Assembly (NCBI RefSeq): GCF_900009265.2
Contig: NZ_LR734992.1
Span: 161,694-225,693, forward strand
Direction: 5' to 3'
DNA from: Planktothrix paucivesiculata PCC 9631
Lineage (GTDB): Bacteria; Cyanobacteriota; Cyanobacteriia; Cyanobacteriales; Microcoleaceae
Length of the DNA stretch: 64,000 bases
Of the stretch, positions 26,601-34,877 are shown one piece after another. Under the pieces are notes generated by a model. That model searched no databases, was not told the DNA's origin, and was given only the letters and a program-made list of their open reading frames with translations. Each line of letters starts with the position of its first letter. Position 1 is the first letter of the stretch. A program made the position numbers and the translations under genes.

Positions 26601-29535
26601 AGAAGGGCAGAAAAATAAGTATCAAGAACGGGCTCTGCGAGGCAAAGATATTATTAGGTTTCAGCAAACCGCTTGGACAGGGAATTACCAAGAAGATACC
26701 CAGTCGGAAAAAAACTTAATTCAAGAATTTTTTACCGAACTAGTTAAGGCGATCGCCTCAGTTGCTGGGACTGAAACTGCTCCTATTCATTTTTATGTTT
26801 GGTCTAAACAAGAGATGACTCAATTGATTGAAGGTTGCTCTCGTGTTGGCAGTGAAGTTTTGAGTTGTTTACAGCAATTAATGGGACTGCGCCGAGATTT
26901 AGACAACGAACAACTCATTTATACTTGTTTAGATAGTGAAGTAGATCGATGCTATGCGCTGGGATGGACAGGTAGAGATTTAGCTGTAGTTACTTCACTT
27001 AACTGGTATGGACATAAATATCATTGGTTGCGAATAGTACAAGGTACTCCAGTTTATCTTGATCGCAAAGAAGCTTTTTTCCGAGATATTTTTGATTTTG
27101 TTAAGTACAATTTACATATTAATAACCAAGGTCAGTGGATCGCTAACCCAGAGGACAACTCTGAAAAACAAAAATTTGAAATTAGACTGCGCTTTTTTAA
27201 CTCGCTAAGTGCTGCTTATTGGCGTGGTTATTGGGGAACGCTTCCTAGCAAAGATAATCTTGAACCTAATTCCAAATTGAAAACTGCAATTGAAGATTAC
27301 AATAATGCTCAAAAACCTGATTATTTAAAAGAGTATCTTTGCGCTCGTACTCACGCTATACGTTGGATAGAAGAAAGATTTCCTGATTGGTTGTTAAACC
27401 CTGAGATAGAAAAACCATCTTTTAGGATTGCTGATTTAAGCAATTTCGATTTGAATGTTAACAATATTGCACAAGCCGCTATTGATTTTCTTCGTTTAGA
27501 TCACTACGTTAACCTCAACGATTGGATTTCTGCTCATCTTGTACCTCCCCTTTATCGCGTTTCAAGAGGTCGTACACTACCAGTTCGCAATGTGCAGATA
27601 CAATCAAGTTCATTTTGGAATAGGTGCTTAACAGCAACGATTTATTTGGATAATTATGAAATTAATCCAGAAGTTATTAAAGCTAACTGTACGATTGAAG
27701 AAGGTTCTTTTGTTAGAGTTACTCCCTGCTTTGATAATCCTCATAAAGGACAAACTATAAAACAGCTTACTAGCGGGGTAGGTTTTACTTGTGCAGTAGA
27801 AAGAATTGACTGGGGTAGTGGATTAATTAAGCTCAAAGTTATACATTCCAAGCAAAACCGATATCAACTTCCAGGCAGTGGTCGTAAGGATACAGGGCTT
27901 GTTTTTGAATTTGCTACCCTAGATGAAAGTCCTTCCGATTTTGTAGCACACCGAGTCGATACTAAACTAAATACCAATCAAAATCATCACCTTTATCAAT
28001 GGTTTGATCCAACAAACCCGCGAATTCCTGAGCAAGTTATTCCGCCAGCAGACGAACTCAATATTTATCAAAACTACTTAGAAAGTTTACGGCTAAAACG
28101 AGGGAATGGGAGCGATGAGCCACTTCATTCCAATCAAATAGAGGCAATTATCAAAGGATTGCATACTCGCATTCAACTTTTACAGGGGCCACCAGGAACA
28201 GGAAAAACTGATACAACAGCAATCGCAACATTTTTACGGATTATAGCTCGCAGAAATATTGGAGATATAGTTCTAGTAGCTGCTTCTACTCATACTGCTG
28301 TAGATACTCTACTTCTCCGCATTAATAAGCATTTATCAACATTAAGAGAGTACACAGATAGATGTGGATTAGCTGTTCCGCCTATTATTCTTAGCCGTGT
28401 TGATGCTAAAGAGGAAGAAGGAGAAAAGTTTAATAATACAAGTATTAGATTATTTAACACTCATCAATGTGCTAATGAAGTTAATCAATTACGTTCAGAA
28501 GGAGTAATGGTTATTGGCGGAACGGTGACAGGAATGTTAAAACTCGCTGAAAGTATGGGTAATCAGTTTCAAGTTCATACACTTATAGTTGACGAAGCAA
28601 GCATGATGGCTTTTCCCCATTTCTTATCATTAGCTACTTTAGTATCAGTTAATGGGGAAATCATGTTAGCAGGCGATCATCGACAGCTTGCTCCGATTGT
28701 CGCACACGATTGGGAAAAAGAAGACCGTCCACCTGTTGTGTTATATCAGCCCTATGTTAGTGCTTATGAAGCTGTACAAAACCTCAAAAATAACTCGCTA
28801 ACTCCAATAACAGATAGTGCCATTTTGGGTTCAGCGTTAAATCATACTTTCCGCTTACCATTTATCATTAGACATTTAATTGCTGGAGTATATCGACTAG
28901 ATAAAATTGAACTTCAAGGAGTTCCTGCACCTCAAACTAATTTGTTCGCTCAACTTACCCAGAATCCTTGGCAAACAATTTGGAATAGCGAGCAAGGGCT
29001 TTTTTTAGTAGTTCATTCTGAGTCAAATTCTCGACGTAGCAATCTCACTGAAGTTCAAATTATCGAACAAATAATCGCTCAAGCTGAAGGTTTGTCAGAA
29101 AAATCTATTGCCATTGTCACCCCTCATCGCGCCCAACGTACACAACTTAAAACTTCTTTAGCAGCTTATAACCATTTAATTAGAGTTGTGGATACAGTAG
29201 AAAAACTTCAGGGTGGCGAGTGTCATAATATCATTGTTTCCGCAACTGCCAGCGATTCAGTAGTTATTGGTAAAAACGTCGAATTCATTCTCGACTTAAA
29301 CCGCTCTAATGTTGCCTTCTCACGCGCTCAAAAGCGATTGATCGTAGTCTGCTCTCAAACTCTCCTTGATTATATTCCTGCGGATCTTGAACACTACAAA
29401 GAAACCATGCTTTGGAAAGATTTACGTTCTACTTGTTCACAACTTATAGGCACCAAGAATATTAACAGTTATCTAGTAGAAGTTTTTATACCGATCTTAA
29501 AAAGCTTGAAAATAAATCATACTAATTCACTATGA
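23632..29535 (+). CDS. UvrD helicase - RecB-like nuclease - UPF1 helicase protein
   Basis: 1967 aa. N-terminal UvrD/Rep motor: VLGGAGTGKTVVAMHRAKW (~residue 119), AVIVDEAQDMSE (~311), VAATRAKQEVVVSYYG. Next a Cas4/RecB-type nuclease (GQIDFVV...LVEGKAS, then HRAQLALYW; ~690-740) with probable 4Fe-4S cysteines (SCDRRF ~600 and KCSDCTLSVHC ~820) and a helix-hairpin-helix (LKAAGINNIDGLADLD). The C-terminus is a UPF1/DNA2-like helicase: LLQGPPGTGKTDTTA (~1520), LIVDEASMM (~1652), NVAFSRAQKRLIVV (~1893). The nuclease-UPF1 half resembles TM0106-family proteins. The first five codons (MTTYL) are IS630-derived; the true gene began at 22004. Fourth gene of the DISARM-like operon, probably processing phage DNA. 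Confidence 0.8.
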   Translation: MTTYLLGAVRAVVTDEDIDRLIPQLPEEAADAVIMLGAGYSIEEVLDLQDKKHKQNVDPNNLDAALEKDDSKRRFHVITDDADLLEILAAPLEKWRVFLHPSQRRLVERDWKGPVRVLGGAGTGKTVVAMHRAKWLAEHRFTNPSDRILFTTFTRNLAVDIEANLRKICSAETMRRIKVENIDAWVATFLKSEGITAKIVYDDQLAELWENVYQCKPESPSLPLSFYKDEWREVIQANKVTSLKQYLTIPRTGRGTKLNRVQRAAIWPVFEEYRSLLQQKGWKESEDAMRDVCSLLQSKEGESLPFKAVIVDEAQDMSEAAFCLIQAIVTSNNGSNDIFIVGDPHQRIYGRKVVLSRCGIDIRGRSHKLRINYRTTDETRKWATAILTGVSVDDLDGGQDDLKGYRSLLHGSEPSIHGFPSFDEEINFISNYLRGIENGGTALSNNCIVVRTNHLVKQYSSALNQLGIKTREIRRSEPDNLSHPGVRIATMHRVKGLQFNYVILAGVNKDVLPLKSALGSASDNAARNTVINSERFLLHVAATRAKQEVVVSYYGQSSNFLTAFFTNNSTPTSTELPSIRATDVGEYIRYHSCDRRFKLKLNNYKEAKKLPVFELIFETSLDPVLEAVGRTKELEWEQSLMQSGLVPLTHEDSSSQIHATAWNDFVARLADLSCGKKAYGREIAVNGILGTFHISGQIDFVVLLWDGNQPTLRLVEGKASRKDRTYHRAQLALYWILVRQLVQLNPVKVGGQLLQVEQIEAVVVRIDELTNQIQDILALEPLDFQTLEADLTHLLDSNGRLNKIIDRDLDELDYQLDAKCSDCTLSVHCLAESARQRRLELLGIDPSTIRALKAAGINNIDGLADLDLSGTEAVYIRRDISFTENLELLKIKAGARRRTLPGGDSYINDYEVKELTKYSAHLQQTLLPCHIIDGISLLRVFLSVEYDYAENRIVALCAHVTNSQAVLDTKFEGKNGKRQPAAVVQELVNIEGQKNKYQERALRGKDIIRFQQTAWTGNYQEDTQSEKNLIQEFFTELVKAIASVAGTETAPIHFYVWSKQEMTQLIEGCSRVGSEVLSCLQQLMGLRRDLDNEQLIYTCLDSEVDRCYALGWTGRDLAVVTSLNWYGHKYHWLRIVQGTPVYLDRKEAFFRDIFDFVKYNLHINNQGQWIANPEDNSEKQKFEIRLRFFNSLSAAYWRGYWGTLPSKDNLEPNSKLKTAIEDYNNAQKPDYLKEYLCARTHAIRWIEERFPDWLLNPEIEKPSFRIADLSNFDLNVNNIAQAAIDFLRLDHYVNLNDWISAHLVPPLYRVSRGRTLPVRNVQIQSSSFWNRCLTATIYLDNYEINPEVIKANCTIEEGSFVRVTPCFDNPHKGQTIKQLTSGVGFTCAVERIDWGSGLIKLKVIHSKQNRYQLPGSGRKDTGLVFEFATLDESPSDFVAHRVDTKLNTNQNHHLYQWFDPTNPRIPEQVIPPADELNIYQNYLESLRLKRGNGSDEPLHSNQIEAIIKGLHTRIQLLQGPPGTGKTDTTAIATFLRIIARRNIGDIVLVAASTHTAVDTLLLRINKHLSTLREYTDRCGLAVPPIILSRVDAKEEEGEKFNNTSIRLFNTHQCANEVNQLRSEGVMVIGGTVTGMLKLAESMGNQFQVHTLIVDEASMMAFPHFLSLATLVSVNGEIMLAGDHRQLAPIVAHDWEKEDRPPVVLYQPYVSAYEAVQNLKNNSLTPITDSAILGSALNHTFRLPFIIRHLIAGVYRLDKIELQGVPAPQTNLFAQLTQNPWQTIWNSEQGLFLVVHSESNSRRSNLTEVQIIEQIIAQAEGLSEKSIAIVTPHRAQRTQLKTSLAAYNHLIRVVDTVEKLQGGECHNIIVSATASDSVVIGKNVEFILDLNRSNVAFSRAQKRLIVVCSQTLLDYIPADLEHYKETMLWKDLRSTCSQLIGTKNINSYLVEVFIPILKSLKINHTNSL

Positions 29536-29722
29536 AGATGTAGTTAATATTACGTTATTTATATCAGAGATAACGGAAAGAATTGCAAATGTTAATGATA
29601 CCGTGTCCCTACCTTCGCTAATAAACTTATCGGGACTTGGTGTTTGAGTAGCAACTGTGCGAAAAGTGCCGTTAAGCCCAAGACTTCTGGGCACACAAGG
29701 TTGCTCCTTTCAAATTTGGTAA

Positions 29723-29755
29723 GAATTAAAGCCCCGCCGTGCATTGGGGTAATTC
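29723..29755. terminator. GC/AT hairpin, possible terminator or IS200/IS605-type end
   Basis: GAATTA pairs with TAATTC and an inner CCCC with GGGG, around a GCCGTGCAT-type loop. No strong T-run follows. It lies about 190 bases past the helicase gene. IS200/IS605 right ends look like this, but I find no tnpA or tnpB nearby. Confidence 0.3.
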
Positions 29756-29971
29756 GTTGAGATAGCGATCGCAGCTTCCTCGTGTATTTCTGGTGTCTTG
29801 TTCGCGTATCCCATAATTAACTTATTTCTCGACATCCCCACCCCTTAACCCTTGATATTCTAGGGGTTTAGGAAAATCCTTATTTCTTTACAACCCCACG
29901 CTGGAACCCTTACGATCCAACGACAATAGCCTATAGGTTCATTTTTGAAGTTTTTTTAACCCATTTTATAG

Positions 29972-30020
29972 CCAATCGCTATAACCCTTACACAGAGGAA
30001 CGTTTACTTGCTACTTTGCC
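29972..30020. repeat. Dispersed ~49-bp repeat, copy 1
   Basis: It contains CCAATCGCTATAACCCTTA then CAGAGG... TTGCTACTTTGC. The same arrangement (CCAATCGCT..AACCCTTA..CAGA.G....TTTA..TTGCTACTTTGC) occurs at 57772-57820, and the AACCCTTA core with CACCGCA occurs twice more just before the Tn7-like left end. It ends 9 bases from the stop of the minus-strand STAND gene. Confidence 0.5.
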
Positions 30021-30029
30021 CTCATAAAT

Positions 30030-33000
30030 TTACCGAAGTGCTGTGTTTAGAACTACAGCTTTAACTTTGACACCTTGCTTCGATAACTCAGCAGCTTGCG
30101 CTTCAAACTTCTGTCTTGCCTCCTCAATACTCAACTTTGGAGGCTTTCTGGAATCTTTGCTGTCCCACTGTAGACAATTAAACCAGCCAATAAGGTAAAG
30201 ACCGTGCTGACAACGGTTATCTTTGAGATAGCGATCTACAAGTTGAGTTTGCATTGCAGTGTCTAACCCTAGATTCCAGCATCCCTTAACTTCAATAATG
30301 ATGCTTACACAGTCATCAATTTCTCCACTTGGAGCTCGAATAAAAGCATCTACTTGAAGATCCAAACGTTCACCGGGCGCAGCAACATCTTTACCTCCTT
30401 GCCGTCGCCGAATTTCAACCTCACGTTTTGCAATAATTCCCCTTGCTCTAAGATCTCCCTCTAAATGAATCTTTACGTAATCAGACAATGCCTGTTCATC
30501 TTTAGGGCGAGAAACAACCTGATCCCAGAGAAGAATTGCAGAAGGTGTTTCGCCTTGAAGCTTCTGGTTTAGTCTATTCAAAGATTCAATGACAACATCA
30601 AGCAGTTGATCTGCTCCATTAACAAGACGTAAATTTCGATTGCTCGTGACTTTAAGAACTTCTTGAGGCGTTGGTGCTGACCAAGTACGACGACGAGTTA
30701 TAAGTTGAGCTTCAAGCAAAGTATGCCTGAGTTTTTCAGCCATTTCTGGCAACCCATCAGCTATTGTCTGCAATGCCTTACAGGACTGATTAGTACCACG
30801 CTCCTTAAGGTGATGCAGGATAAAGTTCTTCCATTCAAGAGCATTATCTTCTATGATTTTGTTTACATTGTTTTTACTATTAGTCTTCTCATCACTATTG
30901 TCATTTTGTACTCCCTCTTCTATTTTGTAAGATTGTGTAACCAGCCAAATGAAGAGTTGTGCTATTTCAGCTTCATCAAGCTGCCAATCAAAATCCCTTG
31001 ATCTATGTAGATAATTAGACAAAAACTCGATTACTTCCTCTCCAAATTGAGAATCTTGCTGAATAGCTGGCCAGACAACAGACCAACCTGCCTCCTTGGT
31101 GTGAGTCATTAGCAAACTTGCTGCTTGAATAGCCTTAAAGCGATCCTTTTCACTGGAAGGTGGCGGCGAGGGGATAAGCGCTCTTGTAAAGTTTATAGCT
31201 ACGCTACTCTTTTGAAGAAGCAGTTCTTCCAATAAATGTCCCATGCATCTAGGCTTTAAATTTTTATCCTCTAGTTTGTTTAGTAAAGCATTAGTTAAGT
31301 TCCGATTCCAACACTCTTTAAATGCGCTCACAAAGTTGGTACTAAAATACTCTGCATTTTCGTTATTTATAAGAGCTAAAAGAGCAGAAATCATTCTATC
31401 TGAAGCGTGTTGATACGCAAATTTCATTAACCCGTGATGAATTTCAGAATTTTGGCTGCTAGTTGATATTGAATAGCATGAGAGAATAGTTACAGCCCAC
31501 CGCTTCCATACATGGCTAGGAATATTCATAACGCGATTAGGAACTTCTATTAAAAGAAGTCTTAATGCTTTATACCCAGAGATTTCATGCTCATATAAAG
31601 ATAATTCATCCTCTCTTGGTTCCCAATTCAACACAAACTTCTCTGCTGCTTCAGTAATACGTACTCTGGTAGAAGTAGTTGCCTCTTTCCAACCTGGAAA
31701 AGAGATTAGATCTGGGTTTTTAAGAATATGTTCGTAGGATTGATTTTCTGTTGTAAGAGTCATTTCCCTATTGAGTTGCCACCAAGCAGATAGATCCTCA
31801 GATTCAAACTTCTCCAAAAGTTGAATAATTGTTACCGCAGGAGATACTCCTGATTGAAGATTTTCTTCTTGCTCTAGTTGGTTTAATACTTCAAGATCAA
31901 CCTTTCTCTCAATTTTTGCCTCTGATGAGTCTAAAGCTATAGGCTCTATCCATACTTCAAACGCTTTACGTAAAATAGTGTTTTTAGTAATAATGCTAAG
32001 AACTGTTTTTACCCGTTCTGGAAAGTGTTCCGGGTTTGTAATAAGGACTCTCCCAATCAACTGTACCCAGGTTCGCTGAATTCGCTCATCTTCAGAGGAT
32101 TGAAGGCATTCGATCATCCACGTAAAATCCTTATGAAGGTCTACTTGTAACTTAAGTCCGAGTAGCCAAACGGGTGTCCTCTCAGATAATGAAAACATGG
32201 GAACAAGGGTTGCTATTAAAAGACGACGTTTGTAATCATCACTGAGTAGTGAGTCTTTAAACAATGATCTATTCTGGTAAGTCATTCTCTCTCGATAGTT
32301 ATTCCATTTTGTGAAAACTATCTTTGCAAAGGAGCCTAATATACCAGGTGATTCAAGATGCTCCCATGCCAGAAACATAATTGCATCGGATAGGTCACTG
32401 AACGGGTAGCTTAATTCACGTCTAGGTTGCTGTGCCTCAACCCATGCTAGGGCTAAAGGTAAATCTGCAACCTGAAGATGTGCAGCGAAATCTCTAGCCA
32501 CAAAATTTTGATATGTACCACCAAAATAATCGCCATCAGGCTGTGTGAGAACATCGAAAACTTCTTTTGCTGTTATGTGAGATGGATAGGTTGCTTGAAG
32601 CCCATATCCCTTAAGTTCATTGTTTGGATCGTCTCCTGCTTCACCCAGAGCTAATGATTTCAATTTTGCTTTGATTTCGGTATCCCCAAGCTCACTGACT
32701 GTATGAGCAGCATTGACTCGAACCAAATAAGGTTGTGACGGATCTAGAGCAATATTAACCAAATCATGCTGAAATGATTTCAGTTGGCAGGTTTTTACAA
32801 TGTCAATTGCTACATATCGGGCATCTACACTTTTAGTGGTGTCAGTAATATAAGGTTGAACTTGATCAACTAAATTCTTATCCTTCAACCTTTGATACAA
32901 CCACGATCGAGGCTCATATAGCAGTTTTTCTTCATCATGCAGTCTGAGCAAAGATTCTACTAAAGCTACGCAGCTATCTTGATCAGCCATTGCTATGTCA

Positions 33001-34265
33001 CTATGCAACATAACATCGGGCTCACTTTCAACAATTTCCCTAAACACATCAGGCACTAGACTAGCCAGCCATGCTGCAACTTCATGCAGTTGCGGAACCA
33101 GTTTCCTGTCAGGATCAGCAGGATGCTTTAATAAGCTCATTGTTTGAGCTAAGGTCATTGAATGCTGTGCTAGATACCGAGCAGCCAAGAATTCTGCATA
33201 AGTTTGATGAGCAAAACAAAAGCTATTGTGCCCATCCCCATAGGAGGAGAATAAGCTTGTAATTTTCAGTACCTCCTCAATAGCAGTTTCAGTTACCGAA
33301 AACTCACGTTCATCAAGAGTCTCTAAACCACATAACTCCTGAATGGCGATGTAATTCTTGGAGGGGGCTTCACCTGAACCTGTCCAAATGGCAACCCGAT
33401 TTGCAAAGATTATGACTGCTGCTATTCTGCCAGCAATCATCATACGTTTATCAATATCTAACTTACCTTTTTCCTCTACTTCACGACGATATGGATTATT
33501 TTCGTTACAAAAATTCCAACAGCCTTTGTAGTAAAGTTCTTTTCTAGTGGAAGGAAACTGTTTATCTTCCTGGTAAATCTTCAACAGAAACTTCAGCGTA
33601 ATCGGTTGGATAGCTAATGGAACAGCTTCTCTAGCTCGGATCTCTTCTAAAAAAGCTATTGGGGCTAAATGATTTTTGCCCGCTGCCTCCTCTACATCTA
33701 CTCGTCGCAAAGGAGCTAATTCATAGACCCCTACATCATCTTTACCCCATATTTGTCTCAAATTTTCTTCTAAAGTGCCTCGCCAGTCAGCCGTTCTACA
33801 GGTGAGTCGAAGCTTAAGACGCTCACACGGAAAATTTTTAAGCTTACGACTTAAAGTATCTGACAAAACACTGAGTGACAAAAGCCCCTCATCCAAGCTG
33901 TCAAGAAATAAATCCAAATGATATGTACTATTCAACCAGTCTTGGAATACTGAGTTGCCGAAAATCTCATTCCTTAGTTCAGAGCTTGAGTCAAAACCTC
34001 TAAGTTCAAACTTAAGGGCAGGCTTTCCTTGCCTTTTAGCATCTTCAAATGCTTGCTCCAGTGCAAGAGACTTGCCGCCTCCCGGTTCGCCTAGTAAAAT
34101 CAGGCACGGAGTTCTACTAATGGCTTCAAATGGAACGACTTCAGGATTAGTAATGTGTGCATAACTTGATTCCGGATCATCTAAATAACCAGCAAAATCA
34201 AGTTTGCAAGTCCCTCCCTTTGGATACCAGAATCTTTTCCAGTCGTATCTTGGATCTGACACCAC
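30030..34265 (-). CDS. NACHT-like STAND ATPase with C-terminal PD-(D/E)XK nuclease
   Basis: 1411 aa, starting at GTG 34265; an in-frame TAA lies just upstream and no ATG is available. N-terminus YDWKRFWYPKGGTCKLDFAG. P-loop LLGEPGGGKSLALEQ (~residue 57) and Walker B LDLFLDSLDEG (~118), then a winged-helix-like and long helical-repeat region (~450-1150) that would be the ligand sensor. The last ~130 residues contain RLDLQVDAF followed by SIIIEVKGCWN (~1310-1335), the D...ExK signature of PD-(D/E)XK nucleases. Defence STAND proteins such as Avs usually carry the nuclease at the N-terminus; here it is at the other end. Likely role: recognise a phage protein, oligomerise, cut DNA. It diverges from the Avs2-like gene. 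Confidence 0.72.
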   Translation of the reverse strand: MVSDPRYDWKRFWYPKGGTCKLDFAGYLDDPESSYAHITNPEVVPFEAISRTPCLILLGEPGGGKSLALEQAFEDAKRQGKPALKFELRGFDSSSELRNEIFGNSVFQDWLNSTYHLDLFLDSLDEGLLSLSVLSDTLSRKLKNFPCERLKLRLTCRTADWRGTLEENLRQIWGKDDVGVYELAPLRRVDVEEAAGKNHLAPIAFLEEIRAREAVPLAIQPITLKFLLKIYQEDKQFPSTRKELYYKGCWNFCNENNPYRREVEEKGKLDIDKRMMIAGRIAAVIIFANRVAIWTGSGEAPSKNYIAIQELCGLETLDEREFSVTETAIEEVLKITSLFSSYGDGHNSFCFAHQTYAEFLAARYLAQHSMTLAQTMSLLKHPADPDRKLVPQLHEVAAWLASLVPDVFREIVESEPDVMLHSDIAMADQDSCVALVESLLRLHDEEKLLYEPRSWLYQRLKDKNLVDQVQPYITDTTKSVDARYVAIDIVKTCQLKSFQHDLVNIALDPSQPYLVRVNAAHTVSELGDTEIKAKLKSLALGEAGDDPNNELKGYGLQATYPSHITAKEVFDVLTQPDGDYFGGTYQNFVARDFAAHLQVADLPLALAWVEAQQPRRELSYPFSDLSDAIMFLAWEHLESPGILGSFAKIVFTKWNNYRERMTYQNRSLFKDSLLSDDYKRRLLIATLVPMFSLSERTPVWLLGLKLQVDLHKDFTWMIECLQSSEDERIQRTWVQLIGRVLITNPEHFPERVKTVLSIITKNTILRKAFEVWIEPIALDSSEAKIERKVDLEVLNQLEQEENLQSGVSPAVTIIQLLEKFESEDLSAWWQLNREMTLTTENQSYEHILKNPDLISFPGWKEATTSTRVRITEAAEKFVLNWEPREDELSLYEHEISGYKALRLLLIEVPNRVMNIPSHVWKRWAVTILSCYSISTSSQNSEIHHGLMKFAYQHASDRMISALLALINNENAEYFSTNFVSAFKECWNRNLTNALLNKLEDKNLKPRCMGHLLEELLLQKSSVAINFTRALIPSPPPSSEKDRFKAIQAASLLMTHTKEAGWSVVWPAIQQDSQFGEEVIEFLSNYLHRSRDFDWQLDEAEIAQLFIWLVTQSYKIEEGVQNDNSDEKTNSKNNVNKIIEDNALEWKNFILHHLKERGTNQSCKALQTIADGLPEMAEKLRHTLLEAQLITRRRTWSAPTPQEVLKVTSNRNLRLVNGADQLLDVVIESLNRLNQKLQGETPSAILLWDQVVSRPKDEQALSDYVKIHLEGDLRARGIIAKREVEIRRRQGGKDVAAPGERLDLQVDAFIRAPSGEIDDCVSIIIEVKGCWNLGLDTAMQTQLVDRYLKDNRCQHGLYLIGWFNCLQWDSKDSRKPPKLSIEEARQKFEAQAAELSKQGVKVKAVVLNTALR

Positions 34266-34360
34266 TAATCTTTAAGAACAAAATTAATTACTCTACTATT
34301 GTCGCTCAATGACCGCGATTTGGCTCTCAAGAACAGCAGGGGGTAAAAGGATTGATCCTC

Positions 34361-34378
34361 ACGGGGTGACAACCCCGT
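34361..34378. other. Short GC-rich inverted repeat before the minus-strand STAND gene
   Basis: ACGGGGT and ACCCCGT form a 7-bp perfect stem around GACA, about 95 bases upstream of the GTG start. It could be an operator or part of transposon debris. Nothing else decides its role. Confidence 0.3.
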
Positions 34379-34419
34379 CAAAAACCTGAGCTAGAGGGAA
34401 TGGAGCCAAATTGCGGTAA

Positions 34420-34561
34420 AACCCACATTCCGCAGATATTTAAGCCACTTGAATTTCCAAATAAAGTGTAATAAATAAATGCCCAAATGATTGCCATGTA
34501 ATGATTTGGGCTATTTTTAAAATTAGTAGAAAAATCGATGCCCATCTGGGGAATATGGGTT
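34420..34561. mobile_element. IS1634-type MITE (142 bp)
   Basis: Left end AACCCACATTCCGCAGAT; right end ATCTGGGGAATATGGGTT, its inverted copy with two mismatches. The first ~100 bp match the IS1634 remnant at 6269, including the AGCCCAAATGATTGCC near-palindrome. No coding capacity. It sits directly inside the degenerate Tn7-like left end described next, interrupting that end's third TnsB-type motif. Confidence 0.7.
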
Positions 34562-34565
34562 AAAT

Positions 34566-34678
34566 GATTCCAACTGTTGCAGATGTCGGGTGACAACCTA
34601 ACGTCAGAATGAATGTTACAGTTACAGTCCCAGCAGCTTTATCCTTCCAGTCCCGGCAATCTTATGGGTACATTGACA
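34566..34678 (-). mobile_element. Degenerate left end of a second Tn7-like element
   Basis: Read on the minus strand from 34678 it begins TGTCAATGTACCCATAAGAT and then follows the left end at 58098 closely for about 110 bases, including CTGGAAGGATAAAGCTGC, GTAACATTCATTCTGACG and CACCCGACATCTGCAACAG. The terminal TGTCA faces right, so the lost element lay to the left, where the STAND-nuclease gene now stands. No matching right end was found in the window. Confidence 0.7.
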
Positions 34679-34686
34679 GATGCCTA

Positions 34687-34839
34687 GCAATACTATTTTC
34701 AGTTGGTAGATGACACCGAAAGAAGAATCAAGCATCTGGTCATCCTACCGCATTATCTACCTCATCTCCCCCAAAATTTTTCGCTCTCCCATTTAGATGC
34801 GATTGATCTAGATTATTTGTATAGTTACAAGCCCCAGTA
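34687..34839 (+). pseudogene. C-terminal fragment of an unknown protein
   Basis: An open stretch with no start codon, preceded in frame by TAG, encodes QYYFQLVDDTERRIKHLVIL and ends AIDLDYLYSYKPQ followed by two stops. Its amino acid make-up is protein-like. It begins right beside the terminus of the degenerate transposon end, so it may be the tail of a gene broken by that insertion. Family not recognised. Confidence 0.3.
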
Positions 34840-34877
34840 GTAGCAACATTTTTTTGCATAGGTATACGGGTATAGAT

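Larger units (their letters stand above)
29536..30029. other. Intergenic stretch between convergent genes, with hairpins
   Basis: No convincing gene. It holds a stem GCCCA/TGGGC (29676-29692); a longer hairpin at 29723-29755 (GAATTA-CCCC ... GGGG-TAATTC), of the kind found at IS200/IS605 ends; a HIP1 site; and a ~49-bp segment at 29972-30020 that recurs at 57772-57820. I read it as debris of mobile elements that also separates two converging transcripts. Confidence 0.45.
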
